From Microbulbifer agarilyticus (GTDB lineage Bacteria > Pseudomonadota > Gammaproteobacteria > Pseudomonadales > Cellvibrionaceae), in the NCBI RefSeq assembly GCF_019800665.1, contig NZ_JAHVKO010000003.1, positions 186,001 to 250,000 on the forward strand: a stretch of DNA of 64,000 nt. Direction: 5' to 3'. Under the pieces are notes generated by a model, which did not search any database, was not told the DNA's origin, and saw nothing but the letters and a program-made list of their open reading frames with translations. The position numbers were made by a program, and so were the translations under genes. Positions 46,799-55,387 of the stretch are shown here, piece after piece (the stretch's first letter is position 1; each line of letters starts with the position of its first letter).

Positions 46799-47373
46799 TC
46801 CTGATGATCGATAACTACGATTCATTCACGTTCAATATTGTGCAGTACCTGGCGGAGCTGGGTGCGGATGTGGTGGTGAAGCGCAATGACGAGATCAGCG
46901 TTGCCGATATTGAGCAGCTGAACCCGGAAAAGATTGTGATTTCCCCGGGGCCCTGTACGCCGAACGAAGCCGGTATCTCCATGGATACTATTCGCGCCTA
47001 TGCGGGCAAGCTGCCGATTCTCGGCATCTGCCTCGGTCACCAGAGTATTGGTCAGGTGTTCGGTGGACGTGTGGTGCGTGCCGGTGAAGTGATGCACGGC
47101 AAGACGTCGCCTATTATCCACAACAACCTGGGCGTGTTTAACGGCCTGTCGAACCCGTTTGAGGCGACCCGTTATCACTCGTTGGTGGTGGAGAAGGGCA
47201 GTTTGCCGGACTGTCTTGAGGTCACTGCGTGGACCGAGACGGAAGATGGCGAGATGGATGAAATTATGGGGCTGCGCCATCGCGAGCTGTCGATCGAGGG
47301 GGTGCAGTTCCACCCGGAATCGATTTTGACTCAGCACGGGCACGATATGCTGAGGAATTTTTTGGAGTCTTGA
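46795..47373 (+). CDS. trpG: Anthranilate synthase component II (glutamine amidotransferase)
   Basis: A 192-residue class I glutamine amidotransferase that supplies ammonia to TrpE and often also to PabB. It starts [12 protein letters not shown], has the nucleophile elbow [11 protein letters not shown] with Cys near residue 80, and the His-Glu pair in GVQFHPESI. It overlaps the channel gene and is followed by a palindromic repeat element before trpD. Confidence 0.97.
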   Translation: MILMIDNYDSFTFNIVQYLAELGADVVVKRNDEISVADIEQLNPEKIVISPGPCTPNEAGISMDTIRAYAGKLPILGICLGHQSIGQVFGGRVVRAGEVMHGKTSPIIHNNLGVFNGLSNPFEATRYHSLVVEKGSLPDCLEVTAWTETEDGEMDEIMGLRHRELSIEGVQFHPESILTQHGHDMLRNFLES

Positions 47374-47408
47374 GGTTTACTTGTGCGCTTCGAAGCGGAT
47401 TTGGTGGC

Positions 47409-47520
47409 GGCACTGCTACCGGGATCCGTTTGCGAGACACGCCGTAAACCCATCCATGGGGGCTCTTCTAAAACATCCCTGTTTTAGAAGGTCTCACAAA
47501 CGGATCCCGGCATCAGTACC
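47409..47520 (-). repeat. Palindromic repeat element, copy C (inverted relative to A and B)
   Basis: Outer 30-bp inverted arms (47409-47438 and 47491-47520) have 4 mismatches. Inside, CTTCTAAAACA and TGTTTTAGAAG (47465-47490) form a perfect 11-bp stem whose loop is GGGA on the minus strand. A smaller hairpin (47449-47460) reads CCCA-TGGA-TGGG on the minus strand and is followed there by TTTACGGCG. It lies between trpG and trpD, so the trp mRNA carries the complementary TCCC-loop form. Confidence 0.9.
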
Positions 47521-47596
47521 TTCACGTAGAAGACCTGAGCTTTATCGGAGATCTGCTATCCAACCTGATTAGGGATTTGGGGGAGGAGTAAAAATA

Positions 47597-48631
47597 ATGA
47601 ATATCCAGCAGGCCATTGCCAAATTGGTGGAAGGCGAACATCTCACCCGCGAAGAGATGCGCGGGGCCATGGGGCAGATTATGCGCGGCGAAGCGGAAGA
47701 CGCGCAGATCGGTGCGTTTCTGGTCGCCCTGCGTATGGCGGGAGAAACCGTTGACGAGATTACCGGCGCGGTGGAAGTGATGCGTGAGCTGGCCACTAAG
47801 GTTGAGCTCGACCCCACTTATGCAGTCGACATTGTGGGTACCGGTGGTGACGGGGCAAACTTGTTCAACGTCTCCAGTGCGTCCAGCTTTGTTGCAGCCG
47901 CTGCCGGCGCACGGGTGGCCAAGCACGGCAACCGCTCGGTTTCCTCTTCTTCCGGTTCTGCAGATCTGCTGGAAAAAGCGGGCATTTATTTGCCACTAAC
48001 CCCGGAGCAGGTGGCGCGTTGCGTGGATGGTGTTGGTGTGGGCTTTATGTTCGCGCCGAGCTATCACAGTGCCATGCGTCACGCGATTGGACCGCGCAAG
48101 GCGCTGGGCCTGCGCACTATTTTCAACCTGCTAGGACCACTGACCAATCCGGCCGGCGTAAAGCGCCAGGTAATCGGCGTGTTTGACCCGCACTACTGCC
48201 GCATGCTGGCAGAAGTTTTACAGACGCTGGGTTCCGAGCACGTGCTGGTACTTCACAGCGACGATGGGCTGGATGAAGTGAGCCTCGCCGCCGAGACCCG
48301 CGGTTGGGAATTAAAAGATGGTGAGTTAACCGAAGTCGTCATCAAGCCCGCGGATTTCGATATCGAACCGAGAGCCATGGACGACCTATGTGTGGATGGC
48401 TCCGAGGCCTCCCTCGCACTGATTCACGATGCCTTGGGCAAGCGCGAAACACCTGCGGGCAACAAGGCTGCCGACATTATTGCCCTCAACGCCGGCATGG
48501 CTATTTATGTCAGTGGCGTAGCGGCGAGCCCCGCGGAAGGGGTGAGTATGGCGCAGGACGCGATTTATAGCGGACTGGCCGGGGAAAAAATCAACGAGCT
48601 GGCTGCCTTTACCAGCGCATTCAAAGAGTGA
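47597..48631 (+). CDS. trpD: Anthranilate phosphoribosyltransferase
   Basis: A 344-residue enzyme that joins anthranilate and PRPP in tryptophan synthesis. It has the glycine-rich PRPP site [17 protein letters not shown] (about residues 78-94), [18 protein letters not shown] (about 107-124), and a conserved [20 protein letters not shown] precedes the ATG. It is 4 bases from trpC and separated from trpG by the repeat element. Confidence 0.97.
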   Translation: MNIQQAIAKLVEGEHLTREEMRGAMGQIMRGEAEDAQIGAFLVALRMAGETVDEITGAVEVMRELATKVELDPTYAVDIVGTGGDGANLFNVSSASSFVAAAAGARVAKHGNRSVSSSSGSADLLEKAGIYLPLTPEQVARCVDGVGVGFMFAPSYHSAMRHAIGPRKALGLRTIFNLLGPLTNPAGVKRQVIGVFDPHYCRMLAEVLQTLGSEHVLVLHSDDGLDEVSLAAETRGWELKDGELTEVVIKPADFDIEPRAMDDLCVDGSEASLALIHDALGKRETPAGNKAADIIALNAGMAIYVSGVAASPAEGVSMAQDAIYSGLAGEKINELAAFTSAFKE

Positions 48632-48635
48632 AGTC

Positions 48636-49430
48636 ATGAGTACGCCAACAATTCTGAAGACCATTGTCGAGCGCAAGTGGGAAGAAGTCGCCGAGCGCAA
48701 GAAGCTGGTTAGCCAGGATGAAATGCAGCAGCGTGCGTTGCAGCAGCCGCCCTGTCGCGGTTTTGTGAAGGCGATTGAAGCCAAGCGCAATGCCGGTGAG
48801 GCAGCGGTGATTGCGGAGATTAAAAAGGCTTCGCCAAGCAAGGGTGTTATTCGTGAAGATTTTATTCCCGCGGAGATTGCCACCAGTTATGAAAAGGGCG
48901 GTGCGGCCTGCCTGTCGGTGCTGACCGATGTGGACTTCTTCCAAGGGGCGGATGAATACCTGCAGCAGGCGCGCAGTGCGGTGCGTCTGCCGGTTATTCG
49001 CAAGGATTTTATTGTCGACCCGTATCAGGTGTATGAGGCCCGCGCCATGGGTGCCGACTGCATCCTGCTGATTGCTGCCTGCCTGGATGATAAGCAGCTC
49101 ACCAGTCTGAATGATCTTGCGCAGGAGTTGGGCCTGGATGTGCTGGTGGAAGTACATGATCGCGAGGAGCTGGAACGCGCGCTAAAACTGCCGAACCGAC
49201 TAATCGGGATCAACAATCGCAACCTGCACACCTTTGATGTGCAATTGGAAACCACCTTCAGCCTGCTGGGCATGATTCCGGACGACCGTATCGTGGTTAC
49301 CGAGAGTGGTATCCACACCACCGATGATGTGGCCGCCATGCGTGGCCACAATGTAGATACCTTCCTGGTGGGCGAAGCGTTTATGCGCGAGGAAGAGCCC
49401 GGCCGTCGCCTGATGGAGTTGTTTAACTAA
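48636..49430 (+). CDS. trpC: Indole-3-glycerol phosphate synthase
   Basis: A 264-residue TIM-barrel enzyme forming indole-3-glycerol phosphate. Characteristic motifs are [16 protein letters not shown] (catalytic Lys), [33 protein letters not shown] and VTESGI. There is no fused TrpF domain, in contrast to E. coli. It ends the trpG-trpD-trpC cluster and converges on the sulfotransferase gene 24 bases away. Confidence 0.97.
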   Translation: MSTPTILKTIVERKWEEVAERKKLVSQDEMQQRALQQPPCRGFVKAIEAKRNAGEAAVIAEIKKASPSKGVIREDFIPAEIATSYEKGGAACLSVLTDVDFFQGADEYLQQARSAVRLPVIRKDFIVDPYQVYEARAMGADCILLIAACLDDKQLTSLNDLAQELGLDVLVEVHDREELERALKLPNRLIGINNRNLHTFDVQLETTFSLLGMIPDDRIVVTESGIHTTDDVAAMRGHNVDTFLVGEAFMREEEPGRRLMELFN

Positions 49431-49454
49431 GAGTTAGCCTGGCAATCTCCTTTC

Positions 49455-51038
49455 CTAAATCAGCCCGGCCTCGGCAAAGATTTCCGCGGCCGGTTGTAAC
49501 TCCTTCTCATACTTGCGCCAGCGTTCCACTGCACTGCGGTAAATAGGCTGGCGTACCTGCACACTACTGGCCGTAGATACGGCGGCACCTGAACGATAAA
49601 ATTCGAGACACTCTGCTTCCCATGGCAACGCTAAATATTGCATCAGCGCGCGCGCTTCCTGCTCCGGATTCTCGGTGAGCTTTTCGTAATTCAGCGTATA
49701 GATTCTGTCCCCGAACAGGCTGTTCCAGTGCGCCATTAAATCTTTGTAGGCGCAGATATAGCGTGCCGTATCGGCAAGGCTGTAGTGGTAGTGGTAGTAG
49801 CGGAAGTTGAAGGAAAACAGCTGGCGGTAATTGCTCAGACATACATCCAGTGGGTTTCGGTCGAGCACCACGATTTTGGCCTTGGGCAGGCTGCGCAGGA
49901 TAAATCCCAGATAAAGGAAATTCATCGGTAGCTTGTCGATCAGACGTGTGGCGGTTTTGCCGCGCTCGCCGCAGCGTGCTACATAATCCCTGCCAATAGA
50001 TTCCGCGTCCGCGGCGAGTGCCCCAGCGATTACTTCCAGATCCAGTGTTTGTGCTGAACGGCTTTGTGAGTGGTGCTTGATTGCCAGCGGAATCTCGTGC
50101 AGTTCACCGAGAGTCTCGATCTGCGAATGGCTCGCAAGAATACGCTCTACCAGTGTTGTGCCGGAGCGGGGCATGCCCAGGATAAACAGGCAATTTTCCC
50201 CAAGGCTTGCGCTCGCACTCTCTGATATGGGCGAGTCACCGGGAAACGCAGATTTAATTGCCTCAAACAGTTCCGCGTCCTGGGAAAAATCGTAGCCAAT
50301 CTTCTCACGGTAGCGTGCTTTCGCCTGGGCCAGGTAGCGGAATGACTGGGTGTAATCGCCGGCGCGCTCCAGATCCCGTGCCAGTGCATGGCTCAGGTAG
50401 AGCTGGTCTTCGGCGGCAAGGCCGTGCTGCGCTAACAGCTTCTCAAGCTCGCCGCTCGTTGCGGTCTGCGTGTCATTTTTTTCCAGCTCAGAGAGTGCCC
50501 AGCGTGCGCGACTGAAGCCTGGCTGCAGTGAGATTGCTTTTTCGTAAGCAGCGCGGGCCGCTTCCTGGTTGCCAAGAAACTGCTCGGCAGACGCCAGGTT
50601 AAACTGGAACTGCGCATTGTCTGGTGCGAGTGCCACGGCACGTCGCAGTGGGATCACCGCTTTCGCGTGTTCATCAAACTTCGCATACACCACGCCGAGG
50701 GTGTCGAGAATCAGTGGGCGCTCGGGGCTTTCCGCCATGGCGGCGTCTGCCGCCTGTAGTGCTTTGGTATACAGGTTCAGCTGCGCACAGTAGCGGGCCT
50801 TCTGGCTCAAATATTCTGCGTTGCGCGGTGCCGTTGCCAGTGCGCGCTCGATCATTTCCAGCGCCTTGTTGACCTGCCCGGCCGCAGCGGCCGCGATACT
50901 GATCAGAAACCAGGCGTCACTGTGCGCGGGCTCCAGCTGCAAAATCTGTCGGCAGCACTGGTGCAGCGTGCGCATATCGCCCCGGTTAAGGGCCTGTTCG
51001 GCAGCAGCGTGGAGTTGTGGAATCGAGGGGTTTTGCAT
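49455..51038 (-). CDS. TPR-repeat sulfotransferase
   Basis: A 527-residue protein. About six tetratricopeptide-like repeats (residues 5-230) are followed by a sulfotransferase domain. The PAPS-binding loop is ILGMPRSGTTLVERIL (about residue 255) and the downstream 3'-phosphate segment is VVLDRNPLDVCLSNYRQ. PAPS-dependent enzymes of this TPR type occur widely in marine and plant-associated Proteobacteria. Acceptors may be proteins, glycans or peptides and are unknown here. The ATG at 51038 is preferred over a TTG three codons upstream. It follows a TonB receptor in the same direction, with a terminator between them. Confidence 0.87.
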   Translation of the reverse strand: MQNPSIPQLHAAAEQALNRGDMRTLHQCCRQILQLEPAHSDAWFLISIAAAAAGQVNKALEMIERALATAPRNAEYLSQKARYCAQLNLYTKALQAADAAMAESPERPLILDTLGVVYAKFDEHAKAVIPLRRAVALAPDNAQFQFNLASAEQFLGNQEAARAAYEKAISLQPGFSRARWALSELEKNDTQTATSGELEKLLAQHGLAAEDQLYLSHALARDLERAGDYTQSFRYLAQAKARYREKIGYDFSQDAELFEAIKSAFPGDSPISESASASLGENCLFILGMPRSGTTLVERILASHSQIETLGELHEIPLAIKHHSQSRSAQTLDLEVIAGALAADAESIGRDYVARCGERGKTATRLIDKLPMNFLYLGFILRSLPKAKIVVLDRNPLDVCLSNYRQLFSFNFRYYHYHYSLADTARYICAYKDLMAHWNSLFGDRIYTLNYEKLTENPEQEARALMQYLALPWEAECLEFYRSGAAVSTASSVQVRQPIYRSAVERWRKYEKELQPAAEIFAEAGLI

Positions 51039-51052
51039 GAATAGCAACCAAT

Positions 51053-51090
51053 AAAAAAGCCGGCCGGGATAGTGTATCCCAGGCCGGCTT
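51053..51090 (-). terminator. Intrinsic terminator after the TonB receptor
   Basis: On the minus strand AGCCGGCC and GGCCGGCT form an outer stem, with GGGATA/TATCCC stacked inside, followed by six T. Confidence 0.9.
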
Positions 51091-51118
51091 CCAGTGAAGT
51101 TCTGAAGCTAAGTCAGCA

Positions 51119-53596
51119 TCAGAATTCGTAGGTGAAGCGGGCACCGATGGTGCGCGGCGTACCTACGTACTGGCCGTAAGAGCGCTGGGTGAAGCCATTG
51201 CCCCACTCGATGCCCGGGCCATTGTTTTCGTCCTGCAGATTGCGACGGCTGGAGCGGGTGCCGGTGATGTAGTACTTGTCCCACAGGTTGTCGGCGAATG
51301 CCTGAACGGTCCACTTGTCCAAACGCAGAGTTGCGGACATATGGTGTACTGCGTAACCGGGGATCGCTTCACCACCGCGGTCGCCATCGATAATGGTGAT
51401 GGTGCCGTCTTCTTCTGTTTCGAGCGTATAAAGCGGGTCTTCCGGCCCGCCGACCATGTTGTATACATCACTGGCGAACACCAGGCCGTAGTTCAGGTCC
51501 AGGTCGTAGCCGTTCAGTACCGTGGTGGTGTAGTTCAGGTTCAGAGAGCCCTGGTGTTCCGCATGTCCGGGCAGGCGCGCGCTGGAGTATACGTCGTATG
51601 GGCCAACCAGGCCGGGAGCGTCTTCGCTTAGCGCTGCATCGGTATAGGCATAGGTGAATGCAAGGTCCAGGTTGTCGCTGATTAACCAGCTACCCTGCAG
51701 CTCAAAGCCCTGGCTGATCGCGGCACTGCCGTTGCCGGTAATCGGCAGGGAGCCGTTGGTGGTGGTGGTGGCCACCTGCAGGTCGGTCCAGTCGATGTAA
51801 TAGAGCGCGGTGCTCACAGACAGGCGGTCGCCAACCAGGCCCTTGTAGCCCACTTCGTAGTTGTCGATCTTGTCCGGGTCGATCAGTACTTCACCCGACA
51901 GTGCACACAGCTGCTGGTTGTCACTGGCGATCTGCTCGGCGGTACACTCCGGTACGGAGTTAACGCCACCGTTGCGGTAGCCCTGCGAGTAGGTGAAATA
52001 CACCATGCCGTTGGCAGTGGCATCCCAGGCGACGTTGAACTTGAACAGGTCGCCCTCGTCTTCACCCTGGTTTCTGCCCAGGTCTACGTTGATCGCGTCC
52101 TGGGGCTCGCCCAGGAATACGGTTTCAAACAGCGGCAGGCCGAAACCGCCGGTAATGTCGGTTTCAAACTTGTAGCGACGGTAGCCACCGGTAACCGACA
52201 GGGTGTCGGTGATGTCGTAGGTCAGCTCGCCGTAGAAAGCGGATTCCTTTTCGTCGATGTCGGTCAGCTGGATGTATTCCAGGTTGTCCGGACGCAGCTG
52301 CACACCGCCCCAGTTGTCCACAACGAACTGGTCGAAGAAGGGGGTGAATTCTTCACTGATGGCATCGGATTGGTATTCGTTCTGGAAGTAGCCGGCTACC
52401 CACTTGAACGGGCCTTCGTGCTGGGAAGACATGCGCAGTTCGAAAGTGTCGGCCTTGTCCTTCACTTCCTCACGGGTATAGGCGGAGAAAGAGGGGAAGG
52501 AGTCATAGCCGTAGTCCAGGTCCAACAACAGGTCGGTCTGGTCACGTTGACCCAGCTCATCGTATTCGGACTGGCCGTAAACCATAGTGGCCTGGGCGAA
52601 GCCCAGATCGCCGATCAGCTCGATGCTGGTGAGTTTGTTGGTGTAGTGGTTAGGTTCTTCGTAGCGCATACCGGACTCGTAAGGGCCGGTATTGAAGGAC
52701 AGCTGGTGAGCCAGCTGGCGACCTTCCGCCTTGGTGTCCTGGTAGTAGTGCCACAGGTTGGCTTCCAGCCAGTCGGTGGCCAGCCAGCGCACGTTGATAC
52801 GGCCAGACTTGGTGTCTTCACCGTTGGCATCTTTTACCCGGCGCAGGTTCGCGGCAACGTCGTCGGGGTTGCTGAAATCCGGGTCGGGGTTAGATACACC
52901 GGATTCACGTACGACATAGTTGTAGTCGATAAAGCCGGGGTCCTGGATGCTGTCCGCGTTTACGCGCACGGCCAGGTTATCGGTGATCGCAAAGTTCAGG
53001 GTCGCACCGTATTCAGAGCCGAGGCCGGAGCTCTCCGCGTTGCTGCTGGCGCTACTGCGCACGGTTGCGGTGAACCCAGAAGGGTCCGCTTTAGCGGGGA
53101 TATAGCGGATAGCACCACCCATAGTGCCCTGACCATACAGGGTGCCCTGAGGACCGATCAGTACTTCCACACGCTCCAGATCGATGGGCTTCAGGTCCAC
53201 CTGCAGCGGGATGTCGCCCAGGTAAGTGGCAACGGTGCTGCTGCTGAAGCCCGGGCCGAGGCCGCCGGTGTTCAGGCCGCGCACCAGAATGTCCGGGTTC
53301 TCGTCACGCGGGCCGCGATCGACCACGGTCAGGCCGGGGGTGTAGTAGGCAATCTTGGCGATGCTGTCGAGGCGCAGGTCTTCGATCTTCTCGCCACCCA
53401 CCGCAGAAATATTGATGGGGATATCCATCACGTTTTCTTCGCGGCGGGAGCCGGTTACCACCACTTCCTCAAATACAGGTTTGTTTTCGGTGTCCGCAGC
53501 CTGCGCGGTGGCTAGGTGCGGCATGGGCAGGGCGGCACAGGAAATCGCCAGTGCCAGATGGGACTTTTTCAGCCCAAGATAGTTGTTGTGTCTCAC
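51119..53596 (-). CDS. TonB-dependent outer-membrane receptor
   Basis: An 825-residue receptor. The signal peptide covers about residues 1-32 (ending AQA). Near the N terminus EEVVVTGSRREE resembles a TonB box. The plug domain (about 45-160) includes RGLNTGGLGPGF and GPQGTLYGQGTMGGAIRYI. A 22-strand-type barrel ends in RFTYEF with terminal Phe. It should use TonB energy to import a scarce ligand. No residues reveal whether this is a siderophore, glycan or other compound. No N-terminal signalling domain is present. The start is GTG with TAGGGGAA upstream. Adjacency to a TPR-sulfotransferase is recurrent in marine relatives, from memory. Confidence 0.92.
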   Translation of the reverse strand: MRHNNYLGLKKSHLALAISCAALPMPHLATAQAADTENKPVFEEVVVTGSRREENVMDIPINISAVGGEKIEDLRLDSIAKIAYYTPGLTVVDRGPRDENPDILVRGLNTGGLGPGFSSSTVATYLGDIPLQVDLKPIDLERVEVLIGPQGTLYGQGTMGGAIRYIPAKADPSGFTATVRSSASSNAESSGLGSEYGATLNFAITDNLAVRVNADSIQDPGFIDYNYVVRESGVSNPDPDFSNPDDVAANLRRVKDANGEDTKSGRINVRWLATDWLEANLWHYYQDTKAEGRQLAHQLSFNTGPYESGMRYEEPNHYTNKLTSIELIGDLGFAQATMVYGQSEYDELGQRDQTDLLLDLDYGYDSFPSFSAYTREEVKDKADTFELRMSSQHEGPFKWVAGYFQNEYQSDAISEEFTPFFDQFVVDNWGGVQLRPDNLEYIQLTDIDEKESAFYGELTYDITDTLSVTGGYRRYKFETDITGGFGLPLFETVFLGEPQDAINVDLGRNQGEDEGDLFKFNVAWDATANGMVYFTYSQGYRNGGVNSVPECTAEQIASDNQQLCALSGEVLIDPDKIDNYEVGYKGLVGDRLSVSTALYYIDWTDLQVATTTTNGSLPITGNGSAAISQGFELQGSWLISDNLDLAFTYAYTDAALSEDAPGLVGPYDVYSSARLPGHAEHQGSLNLNYTTTVLNGYDLDLNYGLVFASDVYNMVGGPEDPLYTLETEEDGTITIIDGDRGGEAIPGYAVHHMSATLRLDKWTVQAFADNLWDKYYITGTRSSRRNLQDENNGPGIEWGNGFTQRSYGQYVGTPRTIGARFTYEF

Positions 53597-53804
53597 GTGG
53601 TTCCCCTAGAGCTTTTTGTTGTGTGTTATTTGTCTGCAACCAACGTACCAGTGCGGAAAAGAATATGTTGCTAAATTTCCCCGCAGTACGGTGAATTATT
53701 TTGCGAAAATGCAACAATTTGGTGCAAGCTTTGGCGGGGCTGAAAATACAGGCTCTCTATTGGTGCGGATGCTCAATCTTGGGGCGCTGCTCAAATTTTG
53801 CCCA

Positions 53805-53834
53805 CAAAAAAGCCGGGCGATTGCCCGGCTTTTG
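53805..53834 (-). terminator. Intrinsic terminator after crp
   Basis: AAGCCGGGC and GCCCGGCTT form a stem with a short loop. On the minus strand a run of six T follows. Confidence 0.9.
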
Positions 53835-53852
53835 ATTGGTGATATCGGCAGC

Positions 53853-54488
53853 TTAGCGGGTGCCGTACACCACCATGGTTTTACCCTTCACCGATACCAG
53901 TCCCTGTTCTTCCAGGGTTTTCAGTACCCGGCCTACCATCTCGCGGGAGCAGCCAACGATTCGGCCGATTTCCTGACGGGTAATCTTGATCTGCATGCCT
54001 TCCGGGTGGGTCATGGCATCTGGCTCGTTACACAGATCCAGCAGGGTGCGGGCTACGCGGCCGGTGACGTCGAGGAACGCCAGGTCGCCCACCTTGCGGG
54101 TGGTGTTGCGCAGGCGCAGTGCCATCTGGGTAGCCAGATTGAACAGGAACTCCGGATGCTGACGGGTCAGCTCCTGGAATTTGGTGTAGGAGATTTCCGC
54201 TACTTCACACTCGGTCTTGGTGCGAACCCAGGCGCTGCGGGTATCCTGGTCGAACAGGCCCATTTCGCCGAAGAAATCGCCATCGTTCAGGTAGGCAACG
54301 ATCATTTCGCGGCCTTCGTCGTCTTCGATCAGAACGGTGACGGAACCACGCATAATGAAGTACAGAGACTCACAGCGGTCGCCGGCGTAAATAATGGTGC
54401 TCTTGGCTGGGTAGCGGCGGCGGTGGCAGTGGGCGAGGAAGTCTTCGATGTTGCCACTAGTCAGAGTGTCTTCGGTAGAGACCGTCAC
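53853..54488 (-). CDS. crp: cAMP receptor protein (CRP/Vfr)
   Basis: A 211-residue global regulator very close to E. coli CRP and Pseudomonas Vfr. The cAMP pocket shows [17 protein letters not shown]. The dimer helix and hinge [11 protein letters not shown] are conserved. The [20 protein letters not shown] keeps the Arg, Glu and Arg that read TGTGA half-sites. It ends VVYGTR as in CRP. The start is GTG with AAGGAG 7 bases upstream. It is divergent from an OsmC gene, as vfr is in Pseudomonas. A CRP-like site in the shared intergenic region suggests autoregulation. Confidence 0.96.
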   Translation of the reverse strand: MTVSTEDTLTSGNIEDFLAHCHRRRYPAKSTIIYAGDRCESLYFIMRGSVTVLIEDDEGREMIVAYLNDGDFFGEMGLFDQDTRSAWVRTKTECEVAEISYTKFQELTRQHPEFLFNLATQMALRLRNTTRKVGDLAFLDVTGRVARTLLDLCNEPDAMTHPEGMQIKITRQEIGRIVGCSREMVGRVLKTLEEQGLVSVKGKTMVVYGTR

Positions 54489-54806
54489 GGATCTACTCCT
54501 TTTTTTGAAATATTTGTGCCTGATCCCGGTTAAGGGGACGATTATCCCGCTAAAACCCTAGTGCAAACAGGGCCTTTACGAGCCAATCTTTCGCAATGTG
54601 ATCTGGGCCACTTTTTGTATGGGGCATAGGCAGCGTTTGTTTATAGCGGTTGAGCGCAGCGCTGACAACCACCGTAAGTTAAGGCTTACTCAGATGGTAG
54701 GGTGGGACTGCACGTCCGTACCAATTACCGGGTGTGCTGTTCTGCGGATTCGCGGGGTTGTTGTGATAAGCTCCCGGCCCCCATCCAATATGAAGGAGAG
54801 AGTTCC
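54489..54806. other. Divergent intergenic region crp / osmC
   Basis: The 318-base gap holds no gene. It contains a CRP-like site at 54595-54616, about 105 bases upstream of the crp start. A duplication-free, moderately AT-rich stretch must carry both promoters. No convincing -35/-10 pair was fixed. Confidence 0.5.
54595..54616 (+). promoter_or_regulatory. Putative CRP-binding site
   Basis: AATGTGATCTGGGCCACTTTTT has a perfect left half (AATGTGATC) and a partial right half (CCACT against TCACA) at the correct N6 spacing. Because the encoded CRP keeps the E. coli recognition helix, the site is a sensible autoregulatory operator for crp or for the divergent osmC gene. Confidence 0.5.
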
Positions 54807-55226
54807 ATGGCGGGCGTAATGCAGGGTCAGGTGACCTGGGTAAATGGTGTCACTTTTGTCGGTGAAGCGGGCAGTGGTAATTCCGTAGTGATGGAAGGTG
54901 GCCAGAAAAACAATGGTATCCGCCCCATGGAAATGATTCTGTTGGGTGTAGGTGGCTGCGCATCCTACGACGTGGTGGGCATCCTGCAAAAGACCCGTCA
55001 GGACGTGGCCAGCTGTCACGTGGAACTGAAAGGTCATCGCCCGGACGCGGTGCCGGCGCCGTTCGAGAAAATCGAGATGGAATTTGTGGTGCGTGGACGC
55101 AACATCAAGGAATCACAGGTGGCGCGTGCGGTAGAGCTGTCTGCGGAGAAGTATTGCTCGGCATCCATCATGCTCGGCAAGGCCGGTGTGGAAATCGTGC
55201 ACTCTTACCGTATTGAAGAAGTCTAA
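54807..55226 (+). CDS. OsmC/YhfA-family protein
   Basis: A 139-residue OsmC-like protein. It has the conserved RPMEMILLGVGGCASYDVV around residues 40-58, with one cysteine, and a second cysteine in AEKYCSAS. These two positions match the peroxidatic and resolving cysteines of OsmC/Ohr peroxidases, although YhfA-type members have no proven substrate. GAAGGAGAG lies 8 bases before the ATG at 54807. An upstream in-frame GTG has no ribosome site. The pairing with crp is conserved in E. coli (yhfA-crp) and Pseudomonas. Confidence 0.92.
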   Translation: MAGVMQGQVTWVNGVTFVGEAGSGNSVVMEGGQKNNGIRPMEMILLGVGGCASYDVVGILQKTRQDVASCHVELKGHRPDAVPAPFEKIEMEFVVRGRNIKESQVARAVELSAEKYCSASIMLGKAGVEIVHSYRIEEV

Positions 55227-55288
55227 GCCCTTCTTTCCCCAATCTTCCCCTGACCTGCCGGTGGTATCACGCCACGGGCAGGCTCCTA

Positions 55289-55317
55289 TCCCGCAACTCA
55301 TGAATTGCGTTGCGGGA
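55289..55317 (+). terminator. Stem-loop after osmC (weak terminator)
   Basis: TCCCGCAAC and GTTGCGGGA form a perfect 9-bp stem with an 11-base loop, but only mixed bases follow. A second hairpin CCTGCC/GGCAGG lies just before it. It may end osmC transcription with Rho or block readthrough into the asparaginase-like gene. Confidence 0.35.
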
Positions 55318-55325
55318 CACTAGAA

Positions 55326-55354
55326 TTGTCTCGTTCTCTCTAGCCCACTAAGAT
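55326..55354 (+). promoter_or_regulatory. Putative promoter of the asparaginase-like gene
   Basis: TTGTCT and TAAGAT are separated by 17 bases. The predicted start lies about 27 bases before the ATG. Confidence 0.55.
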
Positions 55355-55387
55355 GCGCACATTTGTACTCACTCAGCGGGAAAAACG

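Noticed and set aside
52370-53515. Plus-strand open frame of 381 codons opposite the TonB receptor.
   Set aside because: Antisense shadow; the minus-strand receptor has signal peptide, plug, barrel and terminal Phe.
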